Below, one piece after another: positions 1-6,324 of a stretch of 11,057 nucleotides of DNA. Where the stretch lies: NCBI GenBank assembly GCA_019347795.1, contig JAHWKS010000083.1, positions 1 to 11,057 on the forward strand, read 5' to 3'. The DNA is from Planctomycetota bacterium. Its GTDB lineage: Bacteria > Planctomycetota > Planctomycetia > Pirellulales > Pirellulaceae. How positions within the stretch are numbered: the first letter of the stretch is position 1; the number at the start of each line of letters is the position of its first letter. The position numbers and the translations under genes were made by a program. The notes beneath the pieces are model-generated. The model made no database searches, was not told the DNA's origin, and worked only from the letters and a program-made list of their open reading frames with translations.

Positions 1-1
1 G

Positions 2-169
2 GGTTGTCGGCTTTACCGGCTTCCCGATGCGGAGCGGATCGCAGATCTCTGCATTGACTGGCTTACGCGCGTCCCCAAGGACATGCCGCCTGATTTCGAC
101 GACCACTTGAAGGCAGCCTTTCGACTGGTTCCGGTGACGGACGACGACTTCGATCGGCGAACTGCTTGA
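2..169 (+). CDS. 3' end of an unrecognised gene (partial, 55 residues)
   Basis: An open frame runs from the left edge to a TGA at 167-169; its start lies outside the window. The 55 visible residues are mostly polar and acidic, with a DFDDH stretch and a TDDDFDRR tail. There is no signal peptide, membrane helix or catalytic motif in this part. I do not recognise the family. The frame is supported by being the only one of the three plus frames that stays open up to the 112-base gap before the next gene; frame 1 stops early with TGA. It could be the C-terminus of a soluble enzyme or a small hypothetical protein. Confidence 0.5.
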   Translation, partial: GCRLYRLPDAERIADLCIDWLTRVPKDMPPDFDDHLKAAFRLVPVTDDDFDRRTA

Positions 170-281
170 CTGTGTCTCTGAAAAACGTGATCGCTCGCCC
201 TCAGAGCGGCACGCCGAATGTAGTTCAGCTACAATCGCGACGGTTTCTCTAGTTCCTCATCTGCCCACCCACAGAACCGCC

Positions 282-1379
282 ATGATTCGCTCTCGCTCGC
301 GTGACGTCTCGCGTCGTCAATTCCTTGCTTCGGCTGCGGCCGGAACGGCGGCCTTGGCCGCGGCGCCGGCGGCGCATACCGCTGCGGCGGCGGAGAAGGA
401 GTTGATCGTCGGCGAGGGGGAGCATCGTTATCGTGTTCACGATCAGTGGGTCAAGCCGCCGGCGCCGTTTTCCTGGCAGACGACGCATAACGTGGCCGTT
501 GATCGCGATTGCAACCTGTACGTGATTCACGAAGGCCGCGCGGATCAGACGGATCATCCGTCGATCTTCGTGTTCGATTCCGACGGCCGACATGTGCGCT
601 CCTTCGGCGCCCAGTTCCAAGGCGGCGGGCACGGCATCGAGGTCCGCGACGAAGCGGGTGAGCAGTTCCTCTACGTCTGCGCGTACCAGCAGGTCAAGTC
701 GTTCGCCAAGCTCACGCTGGACGGCGAGATCGTCTGGCAGAAGTTCGCTCTGATGAAGGCCGGCGTCTATTCCGATGGCGAGGCGGCGATGCCCAAGAAG
801 GTCTGGGGCCGCGATCGCTTCATGCCCACCAACTTCGCCTTTCTCGATGACGGCGTTTTCCTGCTCGCCGACGGTTACGGCTCGTATCTCATCCACCGCT
901 ACGACAAGGAAGGCGAGTACCTCTCGTCCTTCGGCGGGCCGGGCGAGGGGAACGGCACGTTCAATACGCCGCACGGGCTGTGGATCGATCGCCGCCCCGG
1001 ACGCGAGCCGGCCGTGGTGGTGACCGACCGGGCTCATCACACGGTGCAATACCTCTCGCTCGCCCACGAGCATCGCGAGACGCTCTCCGGCTTCGGGTTG
1101 CCCGCCAACGCCGACACCTGGAAGGACCTGATGGTCATTCCCGAGCTGCTCGGCCGGGTGACGCTCCTGGACATCAAGAACCAGGTGGCGGCGCACCTGG
1201 GCGACGACTCAGGGCGCATCCAGACCGACAACCGGCGCCGGATCCGCGGCGACGAGAGCCAGTGGCGTCCCGGCCGCTTCGTCCATCCGCACGACGCCTG
1301 CTTCGATCCCGACGGGAACATCTACGTCGCGGAGTGGGTCGCCACGGGGCGAATCACGAAGCTCGAGCGGCTCACCTAA
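282..1379 (+). CDS. Tat-exported NHL-repeat / six-bladed beta-propeller protein
   Basis: This is a 365-residue protein. It opens with a twin-arginine signal: SRRQFLAS at residues 10-17, then an Ala-rich hydrophobic stretch ending near residue 37. It is therefore expected to be exported folded by the Tat system. The rest reads as NHL-type propeller blades: repeated hydrophobic-D-x-x-x-N/G-x-hydrophobic-Y-V units (NVAVDRDCNLYVIHEG, FLDDGVFLLADGYG, HGLWIDRR, HDACFDPDGNIYVAEW) joined by FDSDGRHVRSFG-like and YDKEGEYLSSFGG-like strands. The blades resemble the peptidyl-alpha-hydroxyglycine amidating lyase-like NHL proteins common in planctomycetes. I see no specific evidence for lyase activity here, and a ligand or sugar-binding role is equally possible. 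The ATG has no clear Shine-Dalgarno sequence, but it directly precedes the Tat signal, which fixes the start. The next gene begins 15 bases after the TAA, so the two may be co-transcribed. Confidence 0.85.
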   Translation: MIRSRSRDVSRRQFLASAAAGTAALAAAPAAHTAAAAEKELIVGEGEHRYRVHDQWVKPPAPFSWQTTHNVAVDRDCNLYVIHEGRADQTDHPSIFVFDSDGRHVRSFGAQFQGGGHGIEVRDEAGEQFLYVCAYQQVKSFAKLTLDGEIVWQKFALMKAGVYSDGEAAMPKKVWGRDRFMPTNFAFLDDGVFLLADGYGSYLIHRYDKEGEYLSSFGGPGEGNGTFNTPHGLWIDRRPGREPAVVVTDRAHHTVQYLSLAHEHRETLSGFGLPANADTWKDLMVIPELLGRVTLLDIKNQVAAHLGDDSGRIQTDNRRRIRGDESQWRPGRFVHPHDACFDPDGNIYVAEWVATGRITKLERLT

Positions 1380-1394
1380 AGCGGCGAGGCGCCC

Positions 1395-1802
1395 ATGCGT
1401 CTGCTGTTGCGGATCTTCGCCGTACTATGGGCCTCTCCCTACACGCTGCTGGGCCTCGTGGTCGGCGCCTGCGACGTGTGTACGGGCGGCCGCGCGCGAA
1501 TCCGCGGCCCAGTGATCGAATTCTACGGCGGCGCCACGAAATGGTTCATCCATCACTGCCTTCCCAATGGACAGTTCGTGCTCGCGTTCACGCTGGGACA
1601 CGCCGTGCTGGGACAGACCGATGCATCGCTGGACCTCTCGCGGGAGCACGAGCTGGTGCACGTCCGCCAGTTCGAACGCTGAGGACCGCTGATGGGACCG
1701 GCGTATTTGCTGGCGTCTCTCTACCTCTGGCTCGCCGGCCGTCGCCCCTATCGCAACAATCCCTTCGAACGCGAAGCGTACGGCGATGACGACGGTGCTT
1801 GA
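1395..1802 (+). pseudogene. Small membrane protein with HExxH motif, interrupted by an in-frame TGA
   Basis: The frame from ATG 1395 encodes 95 residues and meets TGA at 1680-1682. It then continues in the same frame for 39 more residues to a second TGA at 1800-1802. Read through, it is one 135-position protein: a hydrophobic helix at about residues 3-25, a central Gly/aromatic-rich part, then REHELVHVRQFER, the stop, and GPLMGPAYLLASLYLWL and NNPFEREAYG. HELVH (85-89) is an HExxH zinc-site motif, and the FEREAY segment (124-129) supplies glutamates that could be the third ligand. I recall related planctomycete proteins having Trp at the stop position (ERWGP), so one G-to-A change (TGG to TGA) explains the break. 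The 95-residue product would lose the second membrane segment and the possible third ligand. Reinitiation is conceivable at ATG 1692, which sits 7 bases after GAGG at 1681-1684. Peptidase activity is not established. Only 3 bases separate its end from the cinA stop on the other strand. Confidence 0.75.
1680..1682 (+). other. Premature TGA codon inside the HExxH membrane-protein frame
   Basis: The codon after CGC (Arg95) is TGA, and GGA CCG CTG ATG follows in the same frame. The reading frame is unchanged across it and the downstream residues look like genuine protein: a hydrophobic helix followed by NPFEREAYG. This is therefore a substitution rather than an indel. The new stop overlaps a GAGG (1681-1684) placed 7 bases before ATG 1692. 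Confidence 0.75.
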
Positions 1803-1805
1803 GAG

Positions 1806-3083
1806 TTACGCCGTTAGCGAATCCATCGGCGTGCGCGTTGCAAGATACAATCGCAATGCGTTCAACGCCTGCTTTGCGGTGCGGGCTTGAAGGATGTCGG
1901 GGTGGAACGTGAAGGGGGAGGTTTCCGGGAACACCGCATCCGCTGTCGCGAGGGCGAAGTGCGTTTCCGACGGCGTCTCGGCCGACGCCGCCGGCGGAGG
2001 AAAGGGGCCGACCGCCAAGGCCAGATCGGCGCCGAACTGCTCACGGCATCGCTCCGCCATCGCCGCGGCGACCTCGCAGGAGTATTCGCTCCGGCTTTCC
2101 AACAGCTCACGAGAAACCTGCAGTGTCTCGCACAGCGCGTTGCGATTGCGAATTACCGTACCGCCGAGGAAGGAGTGGTCGCCGCAGGCGTCGCTCAACC
2201 AATGAGTCACGAGTCCGCCGGTTCCCCACTCGGCCACGGCAAGCGTCTTTCCGGCGCGTGAAAGCCCCCGTGCGACGACGTGCTGCAGCTCTTCATCCTG
2301 CTCGCCGTAAACGAGGTCGCCTAGGCTGCGGCGGATCGTCTCCAGCGTCGGCTGCATCAACCGCCGGCACGCTTCCTCGGACTCTCCTTCGGCGGTGACG
2401 CGGAGCGTTATCGTCGCCTGGTGCGCGGTGATGCCGACCGAGGGCTGACGGCCGCGGCGGATCAAGTCGGGCAACATCTGCTCGATGTGGCTCTCCCCGG
2501 CGCCGAAGCACCTCAGGCAATAGTGGCGGATCACCCGCGCCGGCCCGGGCAGCGCATCGAGGATTGCCGGCGCCACCGTCTCTCGCCACATCTCCTTCAT
2601 CTCGGCCGGCACGCCCGGCAGGCAAAAGTACCGCGCCGGCGACCGGACCGCACGCACAATCTCCAGATCGATCCCCGGCGCCGTGCCGTGGGCGTTGGGG
2701 ATAATCCGGCTCCCTCGGGGAAACATCGCCTGCACGACGTTCCGCTCCGGCATCTCGCGTCCGCGGCGGTTGAAGAGCGAGCGGATGTGCGACAGCGCCG
2801 CTTCGTCTCGAACCAGCGGCCGGTCGAAAGCCGCCGCCAGCGCCTCGCGCGTCAAGTCATCGGCCGTCGGACCCAAGCCGCCGGTCACCACAATCACATC
2901 CGCACGCTCTCCGGCGGCCCGAAACACGCGGACAGTCGCCTCCAGTTCATCGCCGACGGTCGTATGAAAGAGCGTCCGCACGCCCAACTCCGCCAGCCGC
3001 TGGCTGATCCACTGACTGTTCGTGTCGAGCCGCTCTCCGCTGGTTAATTCATCGCCGACCGCGATAACTTCCGCCGTAATCAT
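1806..3083 (-). CDS. cinA: CinA-family protein with a degenerate C-terminal amidase domain
   Basis: This is a 425-residue protein on the minus strand. Residues 1-170 form the MoCF/COG1058 domain: ITAEVIAVGDELTSGERLDTN at the N-terminus, VTGGLGPTADDLTREAL (67-83), HGTAPG and PGVPAEMKEMW. In the family this domain acts as an ADP-ribose pyrophosphatase. Residues 265-420 correspond to the nicotinamide-nucleotide (NMN) amidase domain (PncC-like), but the hallmark AESCTGG reads AEWGTGG at 284-290, so the conserved Ser-Cys is Trp-Gly. The usual VTGIAGPxGG loop reads VGPFPPPAAS. NMN deamidation is therefore doubtful, while the N-terminal activity looks intact. I chose ATG 3083 over an upstream in-frame ATG at 3146: it begins directly at the conserved N-terminus and has AGAGAGG about 6 bases upstream. 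The gene converges on the plus-strand gene ending at 1802 with no room for a separate terminator. Confidence 0.92.
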   Translation of the reverse strand: MITAEVIAVGDELTSGERLDTNSQWISQRLAELGVRTLFHTTVGDELEATVRVFRAAGERADVIVVTGGLGPTADDLTREALAAAFDRPLVRDEAALSHIRSLFNRRGREMPERNVVQAMFPRGSRIIPNAHGTAPGIDLEIVRAVRSPARYFCLPGVPAEMKEMWRETVAPAILDALPGPARVIRHYCLRCFGAGESHIEQMLPDLIRRGRQPSVGITAHQATITLRVTAEGESEEACRRLMQPTLETIRRSLGDLVYGEQDEELQHVVARGLSRAGKTLAVAEWGTGGLVTHWLSDACGDHSFLGGTVIRNRNALCETLQVSRELLESRSEYSCEVAAAMAERCREQFGADLALAVGPFPPPAASAETPSETHFALATADAVFPETSPFTFHPDILQARTAKQALNALRLYLATRTPMDSLTA

Positions 3084-3216
3084 TGGCGCCTCTCTCGTCC
3101 TGCGGTGTATCCGACTGCCGCTCATGACTTTATCACGCATCGACAACGCTGCGGTCCTGTCTCAGCCGCACGAGGGCGATCGGCGAACGAATCGCTCCCG
3201 CACCCCAAAAAAATGC

Positions 3217-3244
3217 TTGACAGGTGGGAGCAGTCTGCTAGGGT
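3217..3244 (+). promoter_or_regulatory. Sigma-70-type promoter candidate for the DUF1559 cluster
   Basis: A perfect TTGACA lies at 3217-3222. After a 16-base spacer comes TAGGGT at 3239-3244, which matches the -10 consensus at positions 1, 2 and 6 and is preceded by TGC, an extended -10 TGn. An A-run (AAAAAAA, about 3207-3213) just upstream could act as an UP element. Transcription would start near 3251, leaving a leader of about 180 nt before ATG 3431. The -10 is imperfect, so this rests mainly on the perfect -35 and the context. Confidence 0.5.
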
Positions 3245-3303
3245 GGCGGTACTTTTCAGAATTATCTCATAACCAGAACGCCGCAAACGTCAGGTGCAAT
3301 CCA

Positions 3304-3317
3304 GGCATTCACATGCC
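3304..3317 (+). promoter_or_regulatory. Leader hairpin 1
   Basis: GGCAT (3304-3308) and ATGCC (3313-3317) form a perfect 5-bp stem with the tetraloop TCAC. It is the first of three consecutive hairpins in the leader of the DUF1559 gene. Taken alone it is weak; the order and spacing of all three make it worth recording. Confidence 0.3.
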
Positions 3318-3322
3318 GTGGT

Positions 3323-3359
3323 GTGGGGGCGTGCCCCTCTGTTCCTCGCCCCCACTTTT
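3323..3359 (+). terminator. Leader hairpin 2 with T-run: candidate attenuator
   Basis: GTGGGGGCG (3323-3331) and CGCCCCCAC (3347-3355) make a perfect 9-bp GC-rich stem with a 15-base loop, followed at once by TTTT (3356-3359). This has the form of an intrinsic terminator, but it sits about 70 bases before the DUF1559 start, inside the predicted leader. The 5' arm can instead pair locally: GGGG (3326-3329) with CCCC (3334-3337). That would free the 3' arm, so two exclusive folds are possible. Alternatively it is a terminator for a short leader transcript or a stabilising 5' structure. Confidence 0.5.
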
Positions 3360-3367
3360 CGCATGCT

Positions 3368-3386
3368 TTCGCACTTGTGGTGCGAA
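3368..3386 (+). promoter_or_regulatory. Leader hairpin 3
   Basis: TTCGCAC (3368-3374) and GTGCGAA (3380-3386) pair perfectly over 7 bp around the loop TTGTG. It lies between the T-run of the attenuator-like hairpin and the Shine-Dalgarno sequence at 3419. The ribosome-binding site itself is left unpaired. Confidence 0.45.
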
Positions 3387-3418
3387 TTGCTACCGCGAGC
3401 TTCTATCCTCTCCATTTC

Positions 3419-3424
3419 AGGAGG
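3419..3424 (+). promoter_or_regulatory. Strong Shine-Dalgarno AGGAGG of the DUF1559 gene
   Basis: A perfect AGGAGG lies 6 bases before ATG 3431. It fixes the start of the pilin-like reading frame and shows that the 5' end of this gene is set up for strong translation, despite the frameshift further in. Confidence 0.85.
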
Positions 3425-3430
3425 ACTCTT

Positions 3431-4445
3431 ATGAATTCTCGACGCGCCTTCACTCTCGTGGAGCTGCTGGTGGTGATCGCCATCATCGGTATCTTGGTCG
3501 CTCTACTCCTACCCGCTGTACAGGCGGCCCGGGAAGCAGCCCGCCGCATGGAGTGTACTAATAATCTCAAGCAGATCGGCCTGGCAGCCCACAACTATCA
3601 CGACACGTACAAGACCTATGGGCATCATGCACACGGAACGCGGCAACCAGCATGAGAGTTGGGCCTGGACCACGTACATCTTGCCCTTCATGGAGCAGGG
3701 CTCGTTCGCTGAAAACTTGGGCATGAATGTGTGGCGCCTTGAACAGGTATTGGCCGGCGACGCGGGCCACAACAGGGCCCAACTGCGGGAAATGTTGTAC
3801 AAAAGCCCGCTCGAGACGTTCATCTGCCCGTCCGATGGAGATCGGATCGGTCCCAATCGCAGCGCCCGGCATTTCCGCGGGAGAGGCTGGCGTGCGGGGC
3901 CGTTGAGCGGCTTTGACGATCGTTTTCCCGCCAAGAACAACTACATGGGCAACATGGGGACGACGGATTTTGGCGTCCGGTGGGGCCGAAGCCGCCCCGA
4001 TCGGTTCGACGGCGTTCTTTTCGCAAACAGCGCGATCCGCATGCGGGACATCAAGGACGGTACGTCCAGCACGGCCTTGGCGGGCGAGCGCGATGAAGCG
4101 AATTGCCGCTCGGGGGCGTGGATCGGCGTCCGCAATCCGGTGGGAGGCTGTCCGTGGGGCCGCTATTACTCGCTGTCGCACGCGGACTGGAATCAGAAGA
4201 TCAACCAGCCCGTGGCCGTCGTCAGTTGGCGAAACTGCCGCGACGGGTGCGGCGAGGGATACTCCAGCTTCCACCCCGGCGGCGCCAATTTTGTCTTGTG
4301 CGACGGCTCCGTTCGTTTCATTAGCGAAACCATCGAGAACCGATCGGTGCGCAACGGCAGAAGAAGAAACGTGCCCAAGAACGTCTGGGGAACGTACCAA
4401 CGGCTGATGGCCCGCAATGACGGAGTGCCGGTGGGGGATTTTTGA
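3431..4445 (+). pseudogene. DUF1559 pseudopilin-like protein, frameshifted
   Basis: The N-terminus is a classic type IV pilin/pseudopilin signal: MNSRRA, then [16 protein letters not shown] with Glu at +5, then [35 protein letters not shown]. Prepilin peptidase would cleave before F7. This frame stops at 3653-3655 after 74 residues. The rest of the family sequence continues in the next frame, open from ATG 3618 to TGA 4443-4445: SWAWTTYILPFMEQGS, FICPSDGDR, NNYMGNMGTTDFG, and the C-terminal DUF1559 signature FHPGGANFVLCDGSVRFIS. Joined, the protein would be about 337-339 residues, normal for the family. The break lies at 3617-3622. ATG 3618 has no ribosome-binding site, so the second part is unlikely to be made on its own. 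Such proteins are abundant in planctomycetes and thought to be membrane-anchored and periplasmic or surface-exposed; their function is unknown. It heads the lipoprotein-TPR-CRTAC cluster. Confidence 0.88.
3617..3622 (+). other. Frameshift point in the DUF1559 gene
   Basis: Frame 1 reads ACC TAT GGG CAT here; frame 3 reads ATG GGC ATC ATG. Either one extra G in the GGG run (3620-3622) or loss of 5 bases between TAT and GGGC would explain the shift. The second option would restore the family-like order YKTYPMGIMH, and the lost CCGAT would be flanked by repeated AT dinucleotides. Confidence 0.75.
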
Positions 4446-4491
4446 TTTAGTGACCGGTCGCCTGAAGACGCGCTCGTGGGAAGGCGTGGAC

Positions 4492-4521
4492 GGCGCCCCT
4501 GCCAACTTGGGCAGGGGCGTC
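4492..4521 (+). terminator. GC-rich hairpin after DUF1559, probable terminator or processing element
   Basis: A 12-bp stem (4492-4503 with 4510-4521, including one G-U pair) closes a 6-base loop AACTTG. Its core is CGCCCCTGCC / GGCAGGGGCG. No T-run follows (TCCTAACG), so full intrinsic termination is uncertain. It may partially stop transcription or protect the 3' end of the DUF1559 mRNA, letting the pilin-like gene be expressed above the genes downstream. Confidence 0.6.
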
Positions 4522-4622
4522 TCCTAACGTTGACTGTATGCCAATGGATCGTCCCTGCTCCCATCGGGGCATCGCACCCATTTGGACTAATCTCCTCCAT
4601 TCATCTATTAAGGTTCGTCAGA

Positions 4623-5075
4623 ATGAATCACAAATTAATCCGTTGCTTGGGCGCCTGTTTCCTCGGTGTTTCCCTCGTCGGTTGTGGAGGCGGCAACTTG
4701 GGCCAAGTGGAAGGAACTGTGACGCTCGATGATCAGCCGCTTCCAGACGCCACGGTGATTTTTCAGCCCGAAGCGGGAGGATCTCCGTCGCGGGGGAAGA
4801 CCGACGCAAGCGGGTATTATCAATTGAGTTTCAGCAGGGATGAAATGGGCGCCGTGCCGGGCACGCATACCGTCCGAATCTCTACAGGCGGAGTTGTCGG
4901 GTCTGAAGAGGAAGGGGAAGAGGGAGAGCCGGTTGTTGTGCCGGAAAAGGTGCCCGCCAAGTACAATGACCAGTCGGAACTGACGGCAAGCGTGGAAAAG
5001 GGCAGCAACACCATCGACTTCGACCTGGATGCCCAAGGAGAGATTGCCCAGATCGAAATAGAAGAGGATTTCTAG
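4623..5075 (+). CDS. Small lipoprotein with a carboxypeptidase-regulatory/transthyretin-like domain
   Basis: This 150-residue protein has a lipoprotein signal: basic NHKLIR, a hydrophobic core, and lipobox LVGC with Cys21. It is therefore expected to be lipid-anchored. The rest is one Ig-like beta-sandwich of the carboxypeptidase-regulatory type: GQVEGTVTLDDQPLPDATVIFQP (27-49), TDASGYYQLSF, GTHTVRIS, then an acidic insert EEEGEEGEP and the closing pattern VPAKYNDQSELTASVEKGSN ... DFDL. This KYN...LT...V...FDL ending is typical of small planctomycete lipoproteins next to DUF1559 genes. An in-frame ATG at 4476 is rejected because it lies in the hairpin region and would bury the signal peptide; ATG 4623 starts right at it. 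A weak AAGG lies about 10 bases upstream. The TPR gene follows after 6 bases. A structural or adhesive role is inferred. Confidence 0.88.
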   Translation: MNHKLIRCLGACFLGVSLVGCGGGNLGQVEGTVTLDDQPLPDATVIFQPEAGGSPSRGKTDASGYYQLSFSRDEMGAVPGTHTVRISTGGVVGSEEEGEEGEPVVVPEKVPAKYNDQSELTASVEKGSNTIDFDLDAQGEIAQIEIEEDF

Positions 5076-5081
5076 GCTGTC

Positions 5082-6320
5082 ATGCTGTTGCGTCGCCCCC
5101 AGGTCGCCCTCGCAGCCCTCTTACTCGCTGCAATGGCTGCCCTTGTGACCCGCATCGTGTGGCGAAGCAGCGATCCGCGGATCGCTGGTCTACCCGAAGG
5201 CGTCGCGGTGGAAGATTACCGCCGCGCCAGCGATCTTTACGCGCTGGCCACCGGCAATCGCGCCGACCGCACTGACGTCCTGATGCAACTCGCGCAACAA
5301 GCCGTGAAGCGAGGAGACTGGACGGCGGCTCGGAATTGCTTAGCGGAGATCCCCGCGGATCATCCACGGCACGGCCATTTCGCCCGCTATCAGGCAGGGG
5401 CCCTTGCTCGACGACTGAAGCGCTACGAGAGCGCGGAGCGCGCTTTTTCGGATTTTCTACGCCTTGAGCAGCAGCGCCGTCAATGCGACCGCGCCCTCGC
5501 GGAGGACGCGCGGCGTTGGCTGAGCGACCTGCTGTTAATCCAACTTCGCTTCGAGGAACGGCAGGCGCTTCTGCGTCAAAGCATTGCGCGGGGGGAAGCA
5601 AGCGTATTCGGAGTGCTCGACTACTGCTTTCCCAGTTTGATCCGATGGCGAAATCCAGAGGCTTCCGCCCTCGTGCAACAATGTCTTAAGCAGGATGGCG
5701 GCAATCATCACCTCAAGGTCGCCTGGGGACGACATCTAACGGCAAACGGGCGTTATGAGGAGGCCGAGGCGATCTTGAAAGAATGCTGCCGCAGGCAACC
5801 GCAAAGCCTGCGGGCAAGCGCGGCTTTGGTGGAGTGTTTGTATGAACGCGGCGACTGGTCGCTGTTCGAATCCCGCATCCGGGACTTGCCGCCGGCGCGT
5901 CCCTCGGAGCCATGGCTGCTCACTCGGTTGCGAGGCGAATGCCATTTCCGCAATGGAGAACTGGACGAAGCGGCGCGCTCCTTTCAGCAGATCTTGGAAG
6001 CCAATCCGACCGATCCTCGCTCCCATGCGAGACTCGCTCACTGTTACAGGCAGATGAAGGAAGGTGGGGGCGAAAGCGGCGAGTCTTCCCGGCCGGCCAT
6101 CTTAGGACGCATTCAGTCCCGCCTGGCTTGGGTATTGCGGGCGCCCGAGAACCCCCAGCCGCTTTTGGAAATTGCGGAGATGTGCATCGACGGCGGCTTT
6201 GCAGAGCAAGCGGAGCTGCTGGTCTCTTTGCTCGGTTCTCATCCGCATTATAACGATTTCGAAAACGAGCACGCGCGACTGCAGCGCCGCCTCCGGAAGA
6301 CCGTTCGCGAGGGAGGGTGA
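5082..6320 (+). CDS. Membrane-anchored TPR-repeat protein
   Basis: This is a 412-residue protein. An N-terminal hydrophobic helix (about residues 8-28) follows MLLRRPQ and acts as a signal anchor, so most of the chain should face the periplasm. The rest is helical, with tetratricopeptide-type repeats: LAQQAVKRGDWTAARNCLAEIP, GALARRLKRYESAERAFSDFL, RHLTANGRYEEAEAILKECC, GECHFRNGELDEAARSFQQI and EMCIDGGFAEQAELLVSLL. TPRs are protein-interaction scaffolds and no enzymatic motif is visible. It starts 6 bases after the lipoprotein stop and ends 4 bases before the GTG of the CRTAC gene, so translational coupling is likely. TPR proteins commonly neighbour or are fused to ASPIC/UnbV FG-GAP proteins; here the pair is split, which suggests they work together. 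Confidence 0.88.
   Translation: MLLRRPQVALAALLLAAMAALVTRIVWRSSDPRIAGLPEGVAVEDYRRASDLYALATGNRADRTDVLMQLAQQAVKRGDWTAARNCLAEIPADHPRHGHFARYQAGALARRLKRYESAERAFSDFLRLEQQRRQCDRALAEDARRWLSDLLLIQLRFEERQALLRQSIARGEASVFGVLDYCFPSLIRWRNPEASALVQQCLKQDGGNHHLKVAWGRHLTANGRYEEAEAILKECCRRQPQSLRASAALVECLYERGDWSLFESRIRDLPPARPSEPWLLTRLRGECHFRNGELDEAARSFQQILEANPTDPRSHARLAHCYRQMKEGGGESGESSRPAILGRIQSRLAWVLRAPENPQPLLEIAEMCIDGGFAEQAELLVSLLGSHPHYNDFENEHARLQRRLRKTVREGG
6312..6317 (+). promoter_or_regulatory. Shine-Dalgarno GGAGGG that decides the GTG start of the CRTAC gene
   Basis: GGAGGG lies just before the TGA of the TPR gene (6318-6320) and 7 bases before GTG 6325. The same open frame extends upstream to an ATG at 6172, deep inside the TPR gene. 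This site, together with the signal peptide directly after the GTG, shows that 6325 is the real start. Confidence 0.75.
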
Positions 6321-6324
6321 ATCC

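Larger units (their letters stand above)
3084..3430. other. Divergent intergenic region between cinA and the DUF1559 cluster
   Basis: This 347-base region has no convincing gene. Near cinA it holds that gene's Shine-Dalgarno-like AGAGAGG. From 3206 it carries an A-tract, a TTGACA/TAGGGT promoter-like pair and a leader with three hairpins, all pointing toward the DUF1559 gene. Base composition becomes clearly AT-richer (3205-3280) than the flanking coding DNA. No promoter for cinA could be picked with confidence. Confidence 0.6.

Noticed and set aside
249..1196. 315-codon open frame on the minus strand opposite the NHL gene
   Set aside because: This is an antisense shadow of a GC-rich gene. 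The plus strand has a Tat signal and NHL blades, while this frame has no recognisable motif.
1680..1682. Genome-wide recoding of TGA as Trp
   Set aside because: TGA ends the TPR gene (6318-6320) and the DUF1559 frame (4443-4445) at natural family ends, and TGG is used for Trp in the other genes.
3084..3146. N-terminal extension of CinA to ATG 3146
   Set aside because: The extra 21 residues are not family-like (basic, low complexity), whereas ATG 3083 starts at the conserved ITAEVIAVGDE and has a good ribosome-binding site.
3567..4505. 312-codon minus-strand frame over the DUF1559 gene
   Set aside because: The plus strand carries clear DUF1559 motifs in two frames. This one has no family signature and runs into the hairpin region.
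4476..4622. Upstream start at ATG 4476 for the lipoprotein
   Set aside because: It overlaps the hairpin after DUF1559 and would place 49 residues ahead of the signal peptide.
6172..6324. Upstream start at ATG 6172 for the CRTAC gene
   Set aside because: It lies within the TPR coding sequence; GTG 6325 has a strong Shine-Dalgarno and leads straight into a lipoprotein signal.
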